A stretch of 64,000 nt of DNA from Isoetes taiwanensis (taxonomy: Eukaryota > Streptophyta > Lycopodiopsida > Isoetales > Isoetaceae), in NCBI GenBank assembly GCA_021234155.1, contig JAJEKV010000491.1, forward strand, positions 62,001-126,000, written 5' to 3'. The translations under genes were made by a program, and so were the position numbers. The notes below the pieces were generated by a model, which ran no database searches, had not been told where the DNA came from, and saw nothing but the letters and a program-made list of their open reading frames with translations. Shown here in pieces: positions 24,200-36,402 of this stretch. Every line of letters starts with the position of its first letter. The stretch's first letter is position 1.

Positions 24200-27140
24200 C
24201 CGCCGCACCATTGCACGAGTTGAAAACAAATCCACGACTTGAGTTGAAAACAAATCCACGACTTCAAAAGATGTTCCTAAAAATCGTACAAAGTAAACCC
24301 ATAACATGTTCATATATTATATATTGCGGATGATTCTATTTTCCAATTTACTTCCTATTTATGCACGATTTTCACCTAACTTTTCTAAATTTCTAAGGCA
24401 TCTTAAGGTCAACAAGTTGAACATATCACTTTCACATCTTCAAGATCTTGAGGGATAAAAAGAATCAGGAAGTAGAAATGAGATGGAAGATCTCTGCTTG
24501 CTTTCTACTTGTAATTCTACACGTATTCTACACATTTGCTGACCATGCTATACCAACATTCGTATCATTGTTTTAAATGAAGTAGCAAACTATGCTTACT
24601 TTGGAAAGAAGCGCGATAACTTCTGCTTTGTCTACTGCAAATCTTGTTGAAATTGCATCTACGGTCATTTTTTTGAGGAGAAAAATAGGATTAGACATAG
24701 ACCATTTAACTACCGCGTGTTACAATTCCTATAAGATGCATACGTTAATATCAACATATGAGTAGCATTTCCAGCATAATCCTGTCCAGTTCCTTCTTGA
24801 TATTTTCACCCAAAACCTGCAGGCACAAAAGTTGTTACTTGACCATCCTGAACCAGGAGCATTTAAAAGCACAGACTCTTGCCGTTGTTGGCAGTTTCAC
24901 ATCGGGGCTTTAGAAAAAAATGCCTCTTTCAAATCTAGCTCTGGTATTTTTTTCAACAAAGACATGGTTTGGCCGGTTTGAGTAAAGCTCGATTGCGGAA
25001 GAGAAAATAAGAAATGATTCAAAGCCGGTGGTTTCTTGTAGAGCAAGAACCACAACATCAACATAGTGCTAGCAGGATAATTTTACCTGTTGAGAAAACT
25101 GAATCTTGCCATACCCCACCTTAAGACAATAGCCAAGGTTCCAATGCTCCATAGTTACGACCTCCTCTCAAAAATCCAGCCAGATGCACTGACGGATTTG
25201 CAAACTGAAGATATCAGCAAGCGGGGCTTAGCTCGGATCTACCTCGAACCCCGATTCGAGTTATATTTATGAAGCAAGGGGGTTCGAGCAAGGGAATGTT
25301 TTAGGGATCCGTGTAGCTTTGCAAGTTTTCAATCGAAGGAAATTTATGGCAAGGGAGCGTATCTGTCATTAAGTCTGCAGCACCAGAACCTGGAATCTGT
25401 AAGCAAAGATCCAATAGCTTAAGCACTCTGTATAAATCGGAAAGAATTAGGAAGGAAGAACATGCTTTCCATGGCTTTACCGTAAAAAGGAGCCGACATA
25501 ATTTGGTGTTGGGCAGGATGGAGATCCCTGTGTTCGGGCACCTGTGCTGGTGCGGTTCTTCTGGAGACAGTCCGGATGCTCGAATGTTGATGCTGAGGCC
25601 TGACTAGCTGCCGGATGCTGAAGGAAGCCAACACATAACCCTAAAATGGGTTATCTCGAGGCTTGCATGACGAGCAGAATATGATACTACAAGAAAATAC
25701 AATAATATAATAAAGAAATATATGACATATGGGTCTAAGCCATTGGAATTAGGCATCAAAATTAGTTCAAGGGTATGCGCACTCTAGATATACTAATTAG
25801 TATACCTCATCAAATACATCCATGAAATCATATAAAAACCTTAGGAAAAAACGTACAAAAATACAAAAGAAACCCCCTGTTATTTTGCTACATATTCTTG
25901 TCCACTTTTCTGTCTTATTCCAGTTATATGCATGTCTTGCTGGTCCATGAGCCTACCTATATGTTGCACAAGCCATTGTTCATACTTATTTGCAAGCATA
26001 GAAGTTTGTAACCAAAGCTTTTGCCCTAACAAAAATAAGTAAAAACAATAAATAGGAAGTGGCATATTGAAAGTCGTAATGTGGCAGAGGATGCATCCTT
26101 CTTGGAATATCAATGCAGTGGTTAAGAGTAATTTTTCTAGATATCAATTGATCATCTATATGGGTAACCACCTATTTTGTCATCTGCTTTTGGGTTTAAA
26201 AGGACCACGGCTCTTTTTTGCATTGTTTAGTCTTTCTTTAGTGCTGAATCCTGAACAGATTCAAGATAAAAGTTGTCTCCTCCAAGATAAAAGTTGTCTC
26301 CTCCATTATTCTCACTGCGAAAAGAACTGGTTTCAATAGGATCTCTAAGCGTTTCTTCCCTATGTTTATGTTATTGATATATATGTTTAGGTAGGTGTAA
26401 GGTGATTTGGGCAGCAAGGGATAAGGTGATATAGGGGTTTCTGGCAAGCATCGAACTTTCTTGTAGTTTTGTCATGTTCCATCGGTATCGTCATTTTTAA
26501 AGCTATTTTTCAGCTTTAAATTGATTGCAAAAATGAACATTTCATCTAAATGCATATTCAACGTATTGAAATGAATATAGAATGACAAATGGATAGAACA
26601 CAAAGTCAAGCTGGGAACTGACGGCAGCATTTAGACAGATGTAACAATCAAAATGATGAATAAGCATATGCATGCACTGTACAAAAGCAATGCTGGTCCA
26701 GTATGTCATGCTTGTATTGATGACCCATGTAGCTATATCAAAGCAAAACTTCGAGACCTATTTTCAAAAAAACTATTGTTGAACTGATACATAGATTCTC
26801 AAAATAAACCAAGCTTCCTTCTTAGCAACTGTACTTTTCTGAACCCATAGAAGTGCCATTGCCAAGCATGCTACCAATATAAAGAGAAACAATAAAAAAT
26901 TACGTAATGCATGAAGGCATTACATGAAAACGCAGGTGAGGCCTACGAATTTCAATTAACATTTTGAGACAACTGGATAATTTAAGATTACCTTGCATTG
27001 TTGGGGATAGATTTCAAAACTTCAAAACTGCCCGTTGAACTCCGGGATCAACAAACTGCTTTAAATCTTGAGGGAGGATCAATCAATGAACTTCAAATTA
27101 GCGCATGGACATGAGAATCAAAAGAACCAAAAGGGAATGT
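24200..27140. other. No gene recognised; a few weak exon-like pieces
   Basis: A/T-rich sequence. A minus-strand open frame at 25,419-25,634 and a plus frame at 25,090-25,272 show no family motif. They may be 3' parts of the LNK fragment that lies upstream on the minus strand, but nothing supports that directly. Confidence 0.4.
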
Positions 27141-27149
27141 AAAATGGGT

Positions 27150-28350
27150 TAAAACGTCACCATACCTCAAATTGCAAAGCTTCATGCCCGCTGATTTGTT
27201 GGTGGAGTTTGCTCCAAGCCAGAGGTAACAAAAAGGATATAGAACCTGATTTAAGAGATTGAACTCCTCTTCTATCTGCTAGATCTGACAGTTGTGATAA
27301 AAACATATACAGTCGCCTAGATCTTGCCCTGCGCTGAACAAACCCTCTATATGAATCTTCACCATGTTTCCCATCATGGACAAGCAAGGTAAAGGGATAC
27401 GAGCCTTGGTAAAGCTTGCATTTGCTTCCGTCAACTCAACTTGTCAATTTTTTCCTGTGAAGTCATGTCTATCCCAGAAACTGGTAGTCCTATTTGGTTC
27501 TGAACATACTGTTGTCTTTGGGGCATGGGTCCAGCATGTTGGTATCCCACCAATACATGTTGAGACGGTTGTATTTGCAGGGAACTACCAGGGACCTACG
27601 AAAGGCATATGGTTAACATGCCTGGGGTGCCATAATAAAATGATGTCCAACGTTTGTTTGCAGTTGGAGATTGGACAAGTTGCTTGGAGTAGAGTAAATT
27701 CATAATGGTCCTATCAATGGGATTGGTGTCAGTTTCAAATCCCATGTTACCTGGTAACTTAAACGTAACAATGGTTTATAATCATTAACAACAAATTACA
27801 TAAACATCCCATAAGAATCTCAGTAAAATACATGAAAAGTGATTATAACCTGTTTGCATCATTATCAGCTATTGCAAGAGAGTGATTGAATCCTTGGACG
27901 TTTGCATAATATCAGAAGAAGGCCGCATCATTGAAGTTCTAGCAAAGTCTATACAGGGAATCTCTTATGCATAATCTTGCTCTGACCACCGACTGCAGTG
28001 GTTTAAAAAAGGACAATTAGATAAAATCTTATATTTCAAGTAGATAAAAGAAAATGAGACTACCTGTGACATTATGCTATCCGGCTGGCCAAGAACTTGA
28101 GCTCCCACTGGAGTCGCTTCTTTTTCTGACTTCAGACGTAGATGCACCATGGGAGAAGGTTGAAAACCCATTCCAGGCCCCTCTGATAGTTGTGAATACA
28201 AGGGCAGTACTGGAGGCTTTTATTGTGCACCAAAGGCTGGTGGTCTAATGCATGTTGATGATGATGATGTCATAGAGCTAATTTTGCCTTAATTTGCTTC
28301 CGCCACCTCAATTTCTCAATCTTTTCCTGCAAAGCCTTTTGCATGAGAGA
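27150..28350 (-). pseudogene. LNK-like clock cofactor gene, degraded fragment
   Basis: LNK proteins are plant transcriptional cofactors that act with RVE8/LHY-type MYBs in the circadian clock. Several family motifs appear in order on the minus strand. SLMQKALQEKIEKLRWRKQI (28,350-28,270) corresponds to the LNK EKI-LR-RQQM motif. LCIRDSLYRL (about 27,970-27,940) is the conserved R-DSL-RLA motif, with a frameshift before ARTSMM. TNPIDRTIMNLL (about 27,730-27,690) matches the C-terminal TNPIDR-NLL motif. Splice borders are present at 28,064 (donor) and 27,992 (acceptor). A second EKIDKL motif at about 27,445 suggests internal duplication. Stops and frameshifts mark it as a pseudogene carried in the Helitron. 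Confidence 0.7.
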
Positions 28351-28399
28351 ATGCCATAGAATTCATTTTTGTAGATTGCAAATTTCCTCCCATCAAAGA

Positions 28400-30930
28400 C
28401 TGTTATGAAGTGAATTCTAAAGCATTATTTTGAGAACTATATGGGATTCTTTTGAAGGAAAGTATCTTGCCATCACGCCTTTTACGGTTGACAAATTGCC
28501 GTTTCATCTGGTATGTCTATCACATTATTAATGGGCATGGTTAAGAAAGGGATCATTATCTACAGATGCCTATATCTTATATTATCTACAGATGCCTATA
28601 TCTTATATTATAATGTTTTGTAATGGACCACGCCCTAATTTGGACGGTCCAGATTTGACGAAACGGATGGTGAGGATGATGCCATGTCACAAAGTTTTAG
28701 GGTTCGCGAGAGGAAGGAAAAACGCACGGCCAGGCTCTAGAACGAGATTAACTTCCGGCAGATTGGCAGCATTGCAGAATGGCATGCATCAAAAATCGCG
28801 CTGCTCCGGCCCAGATCGTGGAAAGCATTATAAAAAACCCAACACGGATCGTGCTACAGGGCCCAAGCATAGGATCGGAAGATTGTCGGCTTAATGATTC
28901 AAACCCAAAAGAAAGAGAGCCGTCTCGGCATGTATTTTCGAAAAACCGCCGGTGGTAAATTGGTTGAAACCTTCCTGTAGGTCAATAAATTATGCTGTAT
29001 AAGAAAACATGGAGAGGAAATGTTTACGCTTTTTTTTTACATTATCTACACTTGGCGTGCCTGGCTGATGCCCTTGATATGTTTCAGGAAATGCAGCTAT
29101 GCCATTTTTCATACATGCCCTTGGTATAATTCAAAAAGTCGCGACTTTTTTTTTGTTACCATATTTTGTGTATGAAATTTGGATCTACAAAATAGGCAAC
29201 AACTTGAAGTCGACACGATCATTGTGAACCTACTCATGTGTTCATCGCGCTGCCGGTGTCATCTTTGGCAGCCCAATTTTGATTGGTGTGAATCACATAG
29301 AATAGAAAGTATACTGGCAAATGGTATAGGCACACTCACGTTGGCAAATGTCTACAAAAAACATGTACTTCTAATATTGAACTTTGCAACAGGGTGCATT
29401 TTTTAGTACAATGCACAACATCCTTTAGGAAGTGGAGCTGGATTTACAGAGGAAGATACCACCAACTTTATTGGGTCGATTTGCCCACCTCGCTTGCTCT
29501 AACCTCTCTATGAGGTCACGAAGAAGAAGGTACCATTCTTTTCTTCTTTCGCCACCTATATGCTTAGCTTAAAGCAGGAAATCCATTTTTTAGAATTATG
29601 AACTTTAGAATTCAAGTTGCTAGATATGGCAGACATAGATTAATTATCCATTGTCAAAGCTGCAGATCTACAAACAGTGTTGGATCTCTGTGCAGTTATA
29701 CAAAGACAGAGCAAGAAAGGTATTTTGCCTTGCTCTACTTCCTTTGCAGTGTTAGGTAACAATTCGTAACTTTTTTCTTGCTGTACTTTCTTTGCAGTTA
29801 CCTGAAGCATCAAGAGCATGCATTGCACTGCTTTGCTTCGTCACCATAGCCAAGCCCATATCCGGCAACATAAACCACCAAGACCAACAATTTTACCCCA
29901 TTTTTGTTCAAATAAGGCCTCCCAAAGATGATTGCTGGTACATCTTTTTCTGAATATATTACAAACTCCAGCAAGTTGAAGCAACGAATCGGCTGAAAGG
30001 CGAGCTGATTTTTCTATGCTGGAAAGTATAGCATCTTGGTCAGCTACAGCTACGCATTGTAGACTCTCTTGAAGGCTACTAACTAATTTTTTACTTCAGA
30101 AGGACTGAAGCTGGCATTCAACATAAAACTGTAAAACAATTACCTGACATCTATCAGTGAATAAGCCTGCATATGATCGTGATTAAGCTATAAGTAACTT
30201 AGACTTCTGAGAGCTGGAAGTCCAAACGAGTCAAACCAGTATAAAGCATGTTATATGTGGTCTAATCAATTCTTAGTTGGCATTTGCTAAACTTTTATGT
30301 TCCAAGAACTTTATTTTTGTAGTCATTGTTATTTTTTTTCTGCAAGCATGGGAGCTGATTTATAGTGGCCTTTAATATTTGGTTATTAATGTTTATAGAC
30401 ATGGGTGGAATCTGGTGCCATCCAATGCCCTTCACCCAAATATTATAACGAATTCCTTGAAAAGAAGACATAGGTAGAATCTGATCCTTCAAATTTGCTA
30501 TCAAATGGCCTTCATCGAAAATAGTATGAGAAATTCCTTAAGAAAACCAGGTACAACGTAACAGGTTGATATTTTAAGATGATTTATTAACAATTTGTAT
30601 TGTAGTGCTTTTAGGTTCTGTTGGGCCCAGCCTTGGGCCAGTACTTGAAGCATCTCTCAATCCCACTACCCGGTGAGACGCATAGCCATTGTGGTATGAT
30701 ATGTGCCACTTAATGTGGAGACCTAAGAATTGCTATGAACAAAGCATCATCCTGTTCTACTCAAAGCTCTCAGATAGATACCGATGCAACACTATCTAAC
30801 ATGAAGGAGCTAGATGTCTTATAGACATTGTTATACCTTTGAAAGTTTCCGCTATAATAAAAAATTAAATAGTTGGATTCTTCCCGCAAGCTTTTCTTTT
30901 GCGACCAAAAACTTACAGGCTCCCAACATA
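28400..30930. other. No gene recognised; small tandem duplication at 28,560-28,612
   Basis: A 25-bp unit containing CTACAGATGCCTATATCTTA is duplicated head to tail. The rest is A/T-rich with short unsupported open frames, except for a G/C-richer patch at 28,640-28,960. Confidence 0.5.
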
Positions 30931-30931
30931 T

Positions 30932-30959
30932 GCCCAGCAACGCTGGGCACCATTACTAG
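30932..30959 (+). other. Nested Helitron 3' end, + strand
   Basis: Hairpin GCCCAGC-AAC-GCTGGGC (30,932-30,948), then ACCATTA and CTAG (30,956-30,959) followed by T. The body must extend leftwards; the matching 5' TC end was not located. Its orientation is opposite to the enclosing 16.4-kb Helitron. Confidence 0.8.
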
Positions 30960-31315
30960 TCACACAGAAAAAAATAGTCATCTCCCGGGGATTTTACCAT
31001 TAAAAATCCGTATCTAACATGTGCGTGACTGGTTAGGGGTTTTTTTTGGACCTCACCCGTTCGCATACGGTCCAAAAATTATACGGGCTTATGGCCAAGG
31101 AGTCGTAGGTGGTCGAGAAGGGGAAGATGGGCGGGAACGCCCATTCCCGTATCATACGGTGAGGCATTAGTCTTGAAGATCCGAGGCGCCATATCTTGTA
31201 TTAGCATGGAAGTTTAGGCTGAAAAAACATCCAGGTACGAATGCCACAAGCAGGTTTATTTTTTTCCCTTCCGGCTCCATAGTTTTGGATGTTTTCTGCT
31301 TCTTACAGATTGACA
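30960..31315. other. No gene; LTR-like G/C-rich patch
   Basis: Between the Helitron end and the ISCU fragment lies sequence with CATACGGTCC and ATCATACGGTGAGG, reminiscent of the TATACGG phrases of the gypsy LTRs. The similarity is too short to call an LTR. Confidence 0.35.
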
Positions 31316-31573
31316 ATGTTCGGTGTTGTGGCGAGAAGCACTTTGAAATCTGCTGCTCTTAGGAAGCTTAAGAGTCCCGGTGGTAACTTTCACAAGGGAA
31401 TATCATGAAACGGTCGTTGAGCACTACAACAACCCTAAAAATGTAGGTTCATTTGATAAAAACGATCCAAATGTTGGTACAGGACTTGTTGGCACACCAG
31501 CTTGTGGCGATCTGATGAGGCTTCAAATAAAGGTCGACAAGGTTACTGGAAAGATTGTCCATTCACGGTTCAG
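31316..31573 (+). pseudogene. ISCU/ISU1-like iron-sulfur scaffold gene, N-terminal fragment
   Basis: ISCU (ISU1 in plants) is the mitochondrial scaffold on which Fe-S clusters are assembled. ATG at 31,316 opens MFGVVARSTLKSAALRKLKS, a typical mitochondrial presequence rich in R, K, S and A. After one frameshift near 31,395 the frame gives YHETVVEHYNNPKNVGSFDK, then NVGTGLVGTPACGDLMRL and QIKVDKVTGKIVHSRF. The first cluster-ligand cysteine (PACGD) and the conserved NP-NVG motif are present. The second and third ligand cysteines are absent because the homology stops at 31,571. It is a truncated, frameshifted copy, fused to a golgin-like fragment. Confidence 0.88.
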
Positions 31574-31596
31574 CGAGATGTCTGACAGTTTCACAG
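31574..31596 (+). repeat. 23-bp direct repeat, left copy
   Basis: Starts CGAGATGTCTGACAG and ends TTTCACAG; identical to 32,873-32,895. It begins where ISCU homology ends and golgin-like sequence begins. Confidence 0.9.
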
Positions 31597-32825
31597 CGCC
31601 TGCCTCATCTTCATGCCGATTCTGTTGCTTCGCAGTCAGCTCTGGCTATGGAGCTTCATGCCCATTCTGCAACTCAGATCCAGGTGCTTACATTTACCTT
31701 ATTATGTTGAATTAATTATTCCAAAGAAAAGTGGTTCATTCCATTCATTTGGGCAGGAATTTGTTGAGTTCTATACTTTGTATTGCAGCTACAAATGAGG
31801 GAATCCTCATTACGTGCTGGGAATATAGCTTATGGAAAAGCTCTTGCAGCGAGGCAGCAGGAAGCTGAAGAGAGAGCCCAGGAAGTGCAGCATCTTGAGG
31901 CTGAACTACAGGTAAAAATGATGACTCTCCATGGATATGATGAATGGGATTTTCTCCATGGATATGATGAATGGTATTTGAAGATTGTGATCTGTATAAA
32001 TTATTTTCCTTACCATGTCTCAACATAGTGTTTTGAAGGTTATGACTTTTCAGAATGACTAACGTGCACCTTAAAATTCTAAAATGAATTTACTTATGAA
32101 TTTAAGACACCATCTCAGGCGTTGGAAGCATCTGCAGATGAAAGGGAGCACTTAGATTAGAAGTTCACACGATAAAGTTACCAGTGCCTTACTACATCTC
32201 TTCGTACTTCAAGTCATCTGTGTGTAGTCCACTGATATTGGGAGTCATTGGAAATTATTTGTAGTAGTGGGGCTGTCGACTGTACTTTCTGCAGCAATAA
32301 TGGAACGTGGTTCCTGCTCTACTCTTTCTTATATAGGGTCTTTTTTGCAGGAGCTTGCGGTCTTGGAGAAGAACTTGAATCAACAACTAGAGAATCTTAT
32401 GGACGAAGTGGTCGAAATGCACATGCACCAAGAGCCATTTCTTATCTCTTCAGAGAACATAAGGTCAGAAGAGCATGTGGAAAGAACAAGAGGTTCAAAT
32501 GTTACAAACTGAGCTTGTTAGTATCTTTCTGTGCATTATACCCCATTGTATGCGTATTTTGTTAATAGTCAAACCATGTAATGCTGTGGTTCAGGAAACT
32601 TGGCAAGCTAAAGTTGCTGACCTGCAGAAGGAGCTCATGACTGCAGAACAGAACTCTGCACAATGGCCTTCATCTGGTGATTAGACAAGTTTTGGTCCAC
32701 GTTTCCTCTGCAAAGTTTGCAAATTTATGACATGTTAATAAATTCTCATGTTTAGCTCAACGAGAAAAAGAGCTGGAGCGTCGTTTAAGGAGTTTGACAG
32801 AGCAGTTAATGGCTAAACAGGTAAT
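31597..32825 (+). pseudogene. Golgin-like coiled-coil gene fragment with introns
   Basis: Exon pieces with normal plant splice borders read as one coiled coil. The first exon ends at 31,682 (ADSVASQSALAMELHAHSAT). The second is 31,789-31,912 (LQMRESSLRAGNIAYGKALA onwards). The third starts at 32,119 (ALEASADEREHL). The fourth starts at 32,351 (ELAVLEKNLNQQLENLMDEV). The fifth starts at 32,595 (ETWQAKVADLQKELMTAEQN). The last ends in KQ|GTAATA at 32,820 (QREKELERRLRSLTEQLMAK). The last segment resembles the ELE-RLR-LT--L--KQ region of golgin-84 (plant GC1/GC2 type), a Golgi tether. An in-frame stop in exon three, a frame change near 32,480, and missing N and C termini make it non-functional. 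The family call is moderate. Confidence 0.55.
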
Positions 32826-32872
32826 AATAGAATGCAAATACTGAGGTTGCAAATAAAGTTGAGAGGTTGGCA

Positions 32873-32895
32873 CGAGATGTCTGACAGTTTCACAG
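32873..32895 (+). repeat. 23-bp direct repeat, right copy
   Basis: Identical to 31,574-31,596; it lies just after the last golgin-like exon, so the two copies bracket that fragment. Confidence 0.9.
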
Positions 32896-32899
32896 TTCT

Positions 32900-34700
32900 C
32901 TTTCTTAGGTTCCTTTTTTGTGCAAGGTAGTTTCTATAGGTTCTATAATGCTAAATTAAAATAAGGTTTTGGTTACGGTTGAAGGACAGAATATAGGTGC
33001 TTTATGCTATGTTAATCAGTGATTTCAAAGTGTTTAGTAACTAGGGCTAAGAACTGGGATAAACTGGTGGCAGAAGTGAAAAAGGAGGTGTGTTTCTATT
33101 CCTCTCGTTATTCCTCAAGTTTACTTATTTTTCTGTTCATTTATTTCTCTATTTGTTCCTGCAGATGCACGAACTTTGTTGGATTGGAGGACAATGGTGC
33201 TTTGAATAGGCGAATCATACCGTGGAATCATAATTGTAAGGGATGAGCATATGTTCAAGTTGTTGGTGCATATAGTGTTCTTAATTTTTGCTTGCAAAGA
33301 ATGGGAACTAAAATATATGCAGTTAGTTGCTTTTGCACAACGCAAGCAGCACATCTTTGTATTTTAGATTTGCCTGTAATTGATTATCAACACTTCACAG
33401 AATAGACTGAGCAATCAAAATTTGCTCCTCATGTACATAGGAAATCTATCATGCTCCTTGAGAGCAATTTCATCAGTATATTGCTCTGCCATCTCAACGG
33501 GTAAATTCATCTCTTGAAACAGCTGAGTTGCTATACATCCACCAATTAAGAATTCAGGAGACAGAGATGCACGACATGTGCACTAGCTAACAGGCTGCAA
33601 CCCATAAATTATTTCACGGTATTTCATGGAAGGAAAGGTCCATGCTTGATTGAGTATGGAGTTCTGTACAAGATTTGTTTATCAAGATGATACTTCAGTT
33701 TTTAAATACTATATCATTTGTAAGACTGCATTCACAATCATTATATGTTTCAATTTGTTTCCCAAATGGTCAATTAAAAGCACCACAATTTCCTTGGGTT
33801 GACCATTGTAATTGCTATGATTGTGTCTATAGTGAAAGGTGCATGCGACCACAAAATAAGACCAATAGTGGAAGGTCCAATCAAAGGGGTTATGAATGCC
33901 ATTATGATCATAATGCTGCATGCAGAATTGGGGCTCGAAACCCGATTAATTAGGCAAATTACCCTCTTATATGCCATATATTTTATTATGGGGTCCAGTA
34001 CAATAAATGGTATGAAAAAGAATTTGTATCGATGTGTAGTCAAATACTTAAGACAGTTGATGCTGAAGGATATTCCAACATTTGCTTACCACTTGGATAA
34101 TTTGAAAACAATCCACTAGTTTATCCTTCAAATAGTTTAGACATTCCTAAACCCATATGCATTCTACAACCCCGTCTACAACCCTATACATTCTTACAAC
34201 TACAATGATCCCGGCAATGATTCAACATAAGGGACACATGCAATGAAAATTCTTGCATCTTAAGAGATAGATGCAATAGAGTCTTAACCAACGAGACCAG
34301 TTTAGACCGAGAATGAAGATGCGAGAAATGTCTATTAAACACTGTGAAATTTTTTTCCTTCTCCACAAACCATTTTTTTCTCTGAATAAGGCTACGGCAC
34401 AAACTCAAGTACAAGATGGGGTAGGGGTATGTAAAACGTAAAATAGTCCGGGCGTATATCTACGGTAGGGGGCAGGGAAACTGGGTTTTCCTATTTACGT
34501 ATGTAGGGGTTTTCGACCTCCAAAAGTCGTATACGAGGGGTTTTCTGGTGACCCCTTGCACGCACATGAGGTATCCCCATGTGCCTAGGTGAAGTCCCCG
34601 GGAGTCATCTCACCTTGTCCCTACCAGATTTATGTAATCTAAATCTCCAAATGTAATTGATTGACCTACTTGTTCAGAAGTCTCTGATGGCTGTAGAAGA
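32900..34700. other. No gene recognised
   Basis: Mostly A/T-rich. A short coding-like piece near 33,050-33,090 (RAKNWDKLVAEVKKE, followed by GTGTGT) could be one more golgin-like exon. G/C-rich sequence at 34,430-34,620 looks repeat-derived, but I cannot assign it. Confidence 0.4.
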
Positions 34701-34720
34701 AACAAAAAACGTGTAAGCAA

Positions 34721-35225
34721 AAGTCCCAAGTCTGTAGTTTGCTTTTGATGTAGTGTCCTGCGAATCAAATAGCATGCTACTGATTTTTTAAAATATCAAA
34801 TGCTACTGAAGTCCCAAGTCTGTTGTTCGCTTTTGATGTGAAGTCCTGCAAATTCTGAAATAAAGGCTCAGAAGGTTGAGAATATGACTCTGATAAAGCA
34901 CTTCGACTTTCGCTTCTTGATCTAGCACACTTTCCAGATTTGTTTATGGATATTGTGAACCTGTTTAAATAGTTATGCAATTGTCAGAGACCGTTCTAAT
35001 ATAAAGAAATTTGGAGTAAAGAGAAGGGAGCAGAATATATCTCAAGCATTTCACTTGAGATTTGGCACCAAAAGTATTTCTGATGGCACCAAGAACTACC
35101 GTTATCCATAGATTCTGATAAACCTAATAACACAGTAATACAAAAAGGATCACCTTCTCAAAAGGGAAAGTCCCAAGTCTGTTGTTCGCTTTTGATGCCA
35201 AGTCCTGCGATTCTTGGAATATGGG
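34721..35225 (+). repeat. Dispersed repeat unit, three copies
   Basis: The unit AAGTCCCAAGTCTGTTGTTC, followed by GCTTTTGATG and a GTCCTGCGA-like tail, starts at 34,721, 34,808 and 35,167. The sequence around copies two and three is also partly shared (GGGCTCAGAAGG or GGCTCAGAAGG). Confidence 0.75.
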
Positions 35226-35597
35226 CTCAGAAGGCTAAGTTTCAATTGCAGGTCCGTTTTGAAATGGAACTTGAAGGTAGTGAAGCCCGATATGTGGTTA
35301 GAACTTTAGCACAATTGGAAAAGCTAAAATCTATTCTTCACAGTCCCAATTGCAACCTGCAGAGCTTGAAAATAAATTTGGATAATGTGATATATTGGGA
35401 TGGATCCCCCCTACAATCTTTCTGCGAGGACGTAGCAGTTGCACTTCTCAGGGGGCGATGTGGTGGACTTTGGGATCTGGATCTTTCACATGTGTATCTT
35501 TCGGATTTGGATCTGGATCTTGCAAGGAGAATGCTATTCCTGACACTTCAAGCATTTTTGAACATGATAATGCTTTGTTTATATCATTTGGAATAAA
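35192..35597 (+). pseudogene. Coding-like fragment, unidentified
   Basis: An open frame with natural-looking composition follows an intron-like CAG border at 35,251 (VRFEMELEGSEARYVVRTLA, then QLEKLKSILHSPNCNLQSLK). I recognise no domain. It sits inside the Helitron and may be another captured exon. Confidence 0.3.
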
Positions 35598-35626
35598 AGA
35601 AATCTCTTTCTTGTAAAATGCATCAT

Positions 35627-35956
35627 TCACTTAGCATCATCAAGAGATAGGCATTTTTGGACATGGGACTGGAGTGTTTTGACGGAATTATCAACGGAAA
35701 CATGAATGCCAACTTTGTACATAACTATATCTTGTTCACCAATGAGATATAGGGATCCCTTTATGTCGCAATCCTCACTTCTATCCAGGCCACTTTCATC
35801 GGACTCAACATAAACCCATTCGCCAGCTTCAATTTCACAGAAAAAATCATGCTTAGAACCTGTATTCTTACTGACATTTTCAATCTTAAAGGCATGAAAT
35901 TCGCTAGGTGTTCGAATTTTCAACCTCACGCCAGAAACAAAGAATAAGAAAGGCAT
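35627..35956 (-). pseudogene. Coding-like fragment, unidentified
   Basis: 109-codon minus-strand open frame with mixed composition (for example EFHAFKIENVSKNTGSKHDF and GSLYLIGEQDIVMYKVGIHV). No known motif. It could be a captured exon in the sense orientation of the Helitron. Confidence 0.3.
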
Positions 35957-36402
35957 GTGCTTTTACTGCATCTTGCGCTGCCATAGAGTATGCTTGGCTA
36001 GAAATCTTTGCACTGGAGTCCAAATAGAGGAGGAATTAAAGAAAAAAGCCATGCACAAAAAGCTACATTGGCAAGTCGACAGTTGCAGAAAAAAATAGAA
36101 GCGCTGGCCAACTTTCTTCCAGACCAGTGCCAAATTCCTAGGGATGCATACCCCCGAATTGAACAGAGTAGAAATATCTCAATCTCAATAAAAATATCTC
36201 AACATGTTGGACGGAGTTGGTGTAATGCAATATCGAGGGTTTTTTCCAAGAAAAAGCCTCGCAAGAAAATCTGTCACGGTTTCTTCTGCATATAACGTCT
36301 TTTGCCTTTCCCAAATCCTCAATCTCAACCATCTATCTACATCAACGGTTCAAAATTGAAATTGATGACAAACACTCAAAATCCCTTTAGTATAAAGAAA
36401 GA

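Larger units (their letters stand above)
19981..36402 (-). mobile_element. 16.4-kb minus-strand Helitron carrying gene fragments
   Basis: The 3' end on the minus strand has the hairpin GCCCAGC-AAC-GCTGGGC (20,008-19,992), a short spacer and CTAG (19,984-19,981), followed by T. The proposed 5' end is TCTTTCTTTATACTAAAG from 36,402, preceded by A, again A|T. The flanks 19,980 and 36,403 are the two halves of one LTR, which supports a single insertion. Contents include a LINE, Kelch, LNK, ISCU and golgin-like gene fragments and a second, nested Helitron end at 30,959. No RepHel gene is seen. Later insertions have probably enlarged it. Confidence 0.65.

Noticed and set aside
31021-31160. Possible LTR with TATACGG-like phrases near the ISCU fragment
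   Set aside because: Too short a match to the gypsy LTRs, with no TG/CA ends or target duplication.
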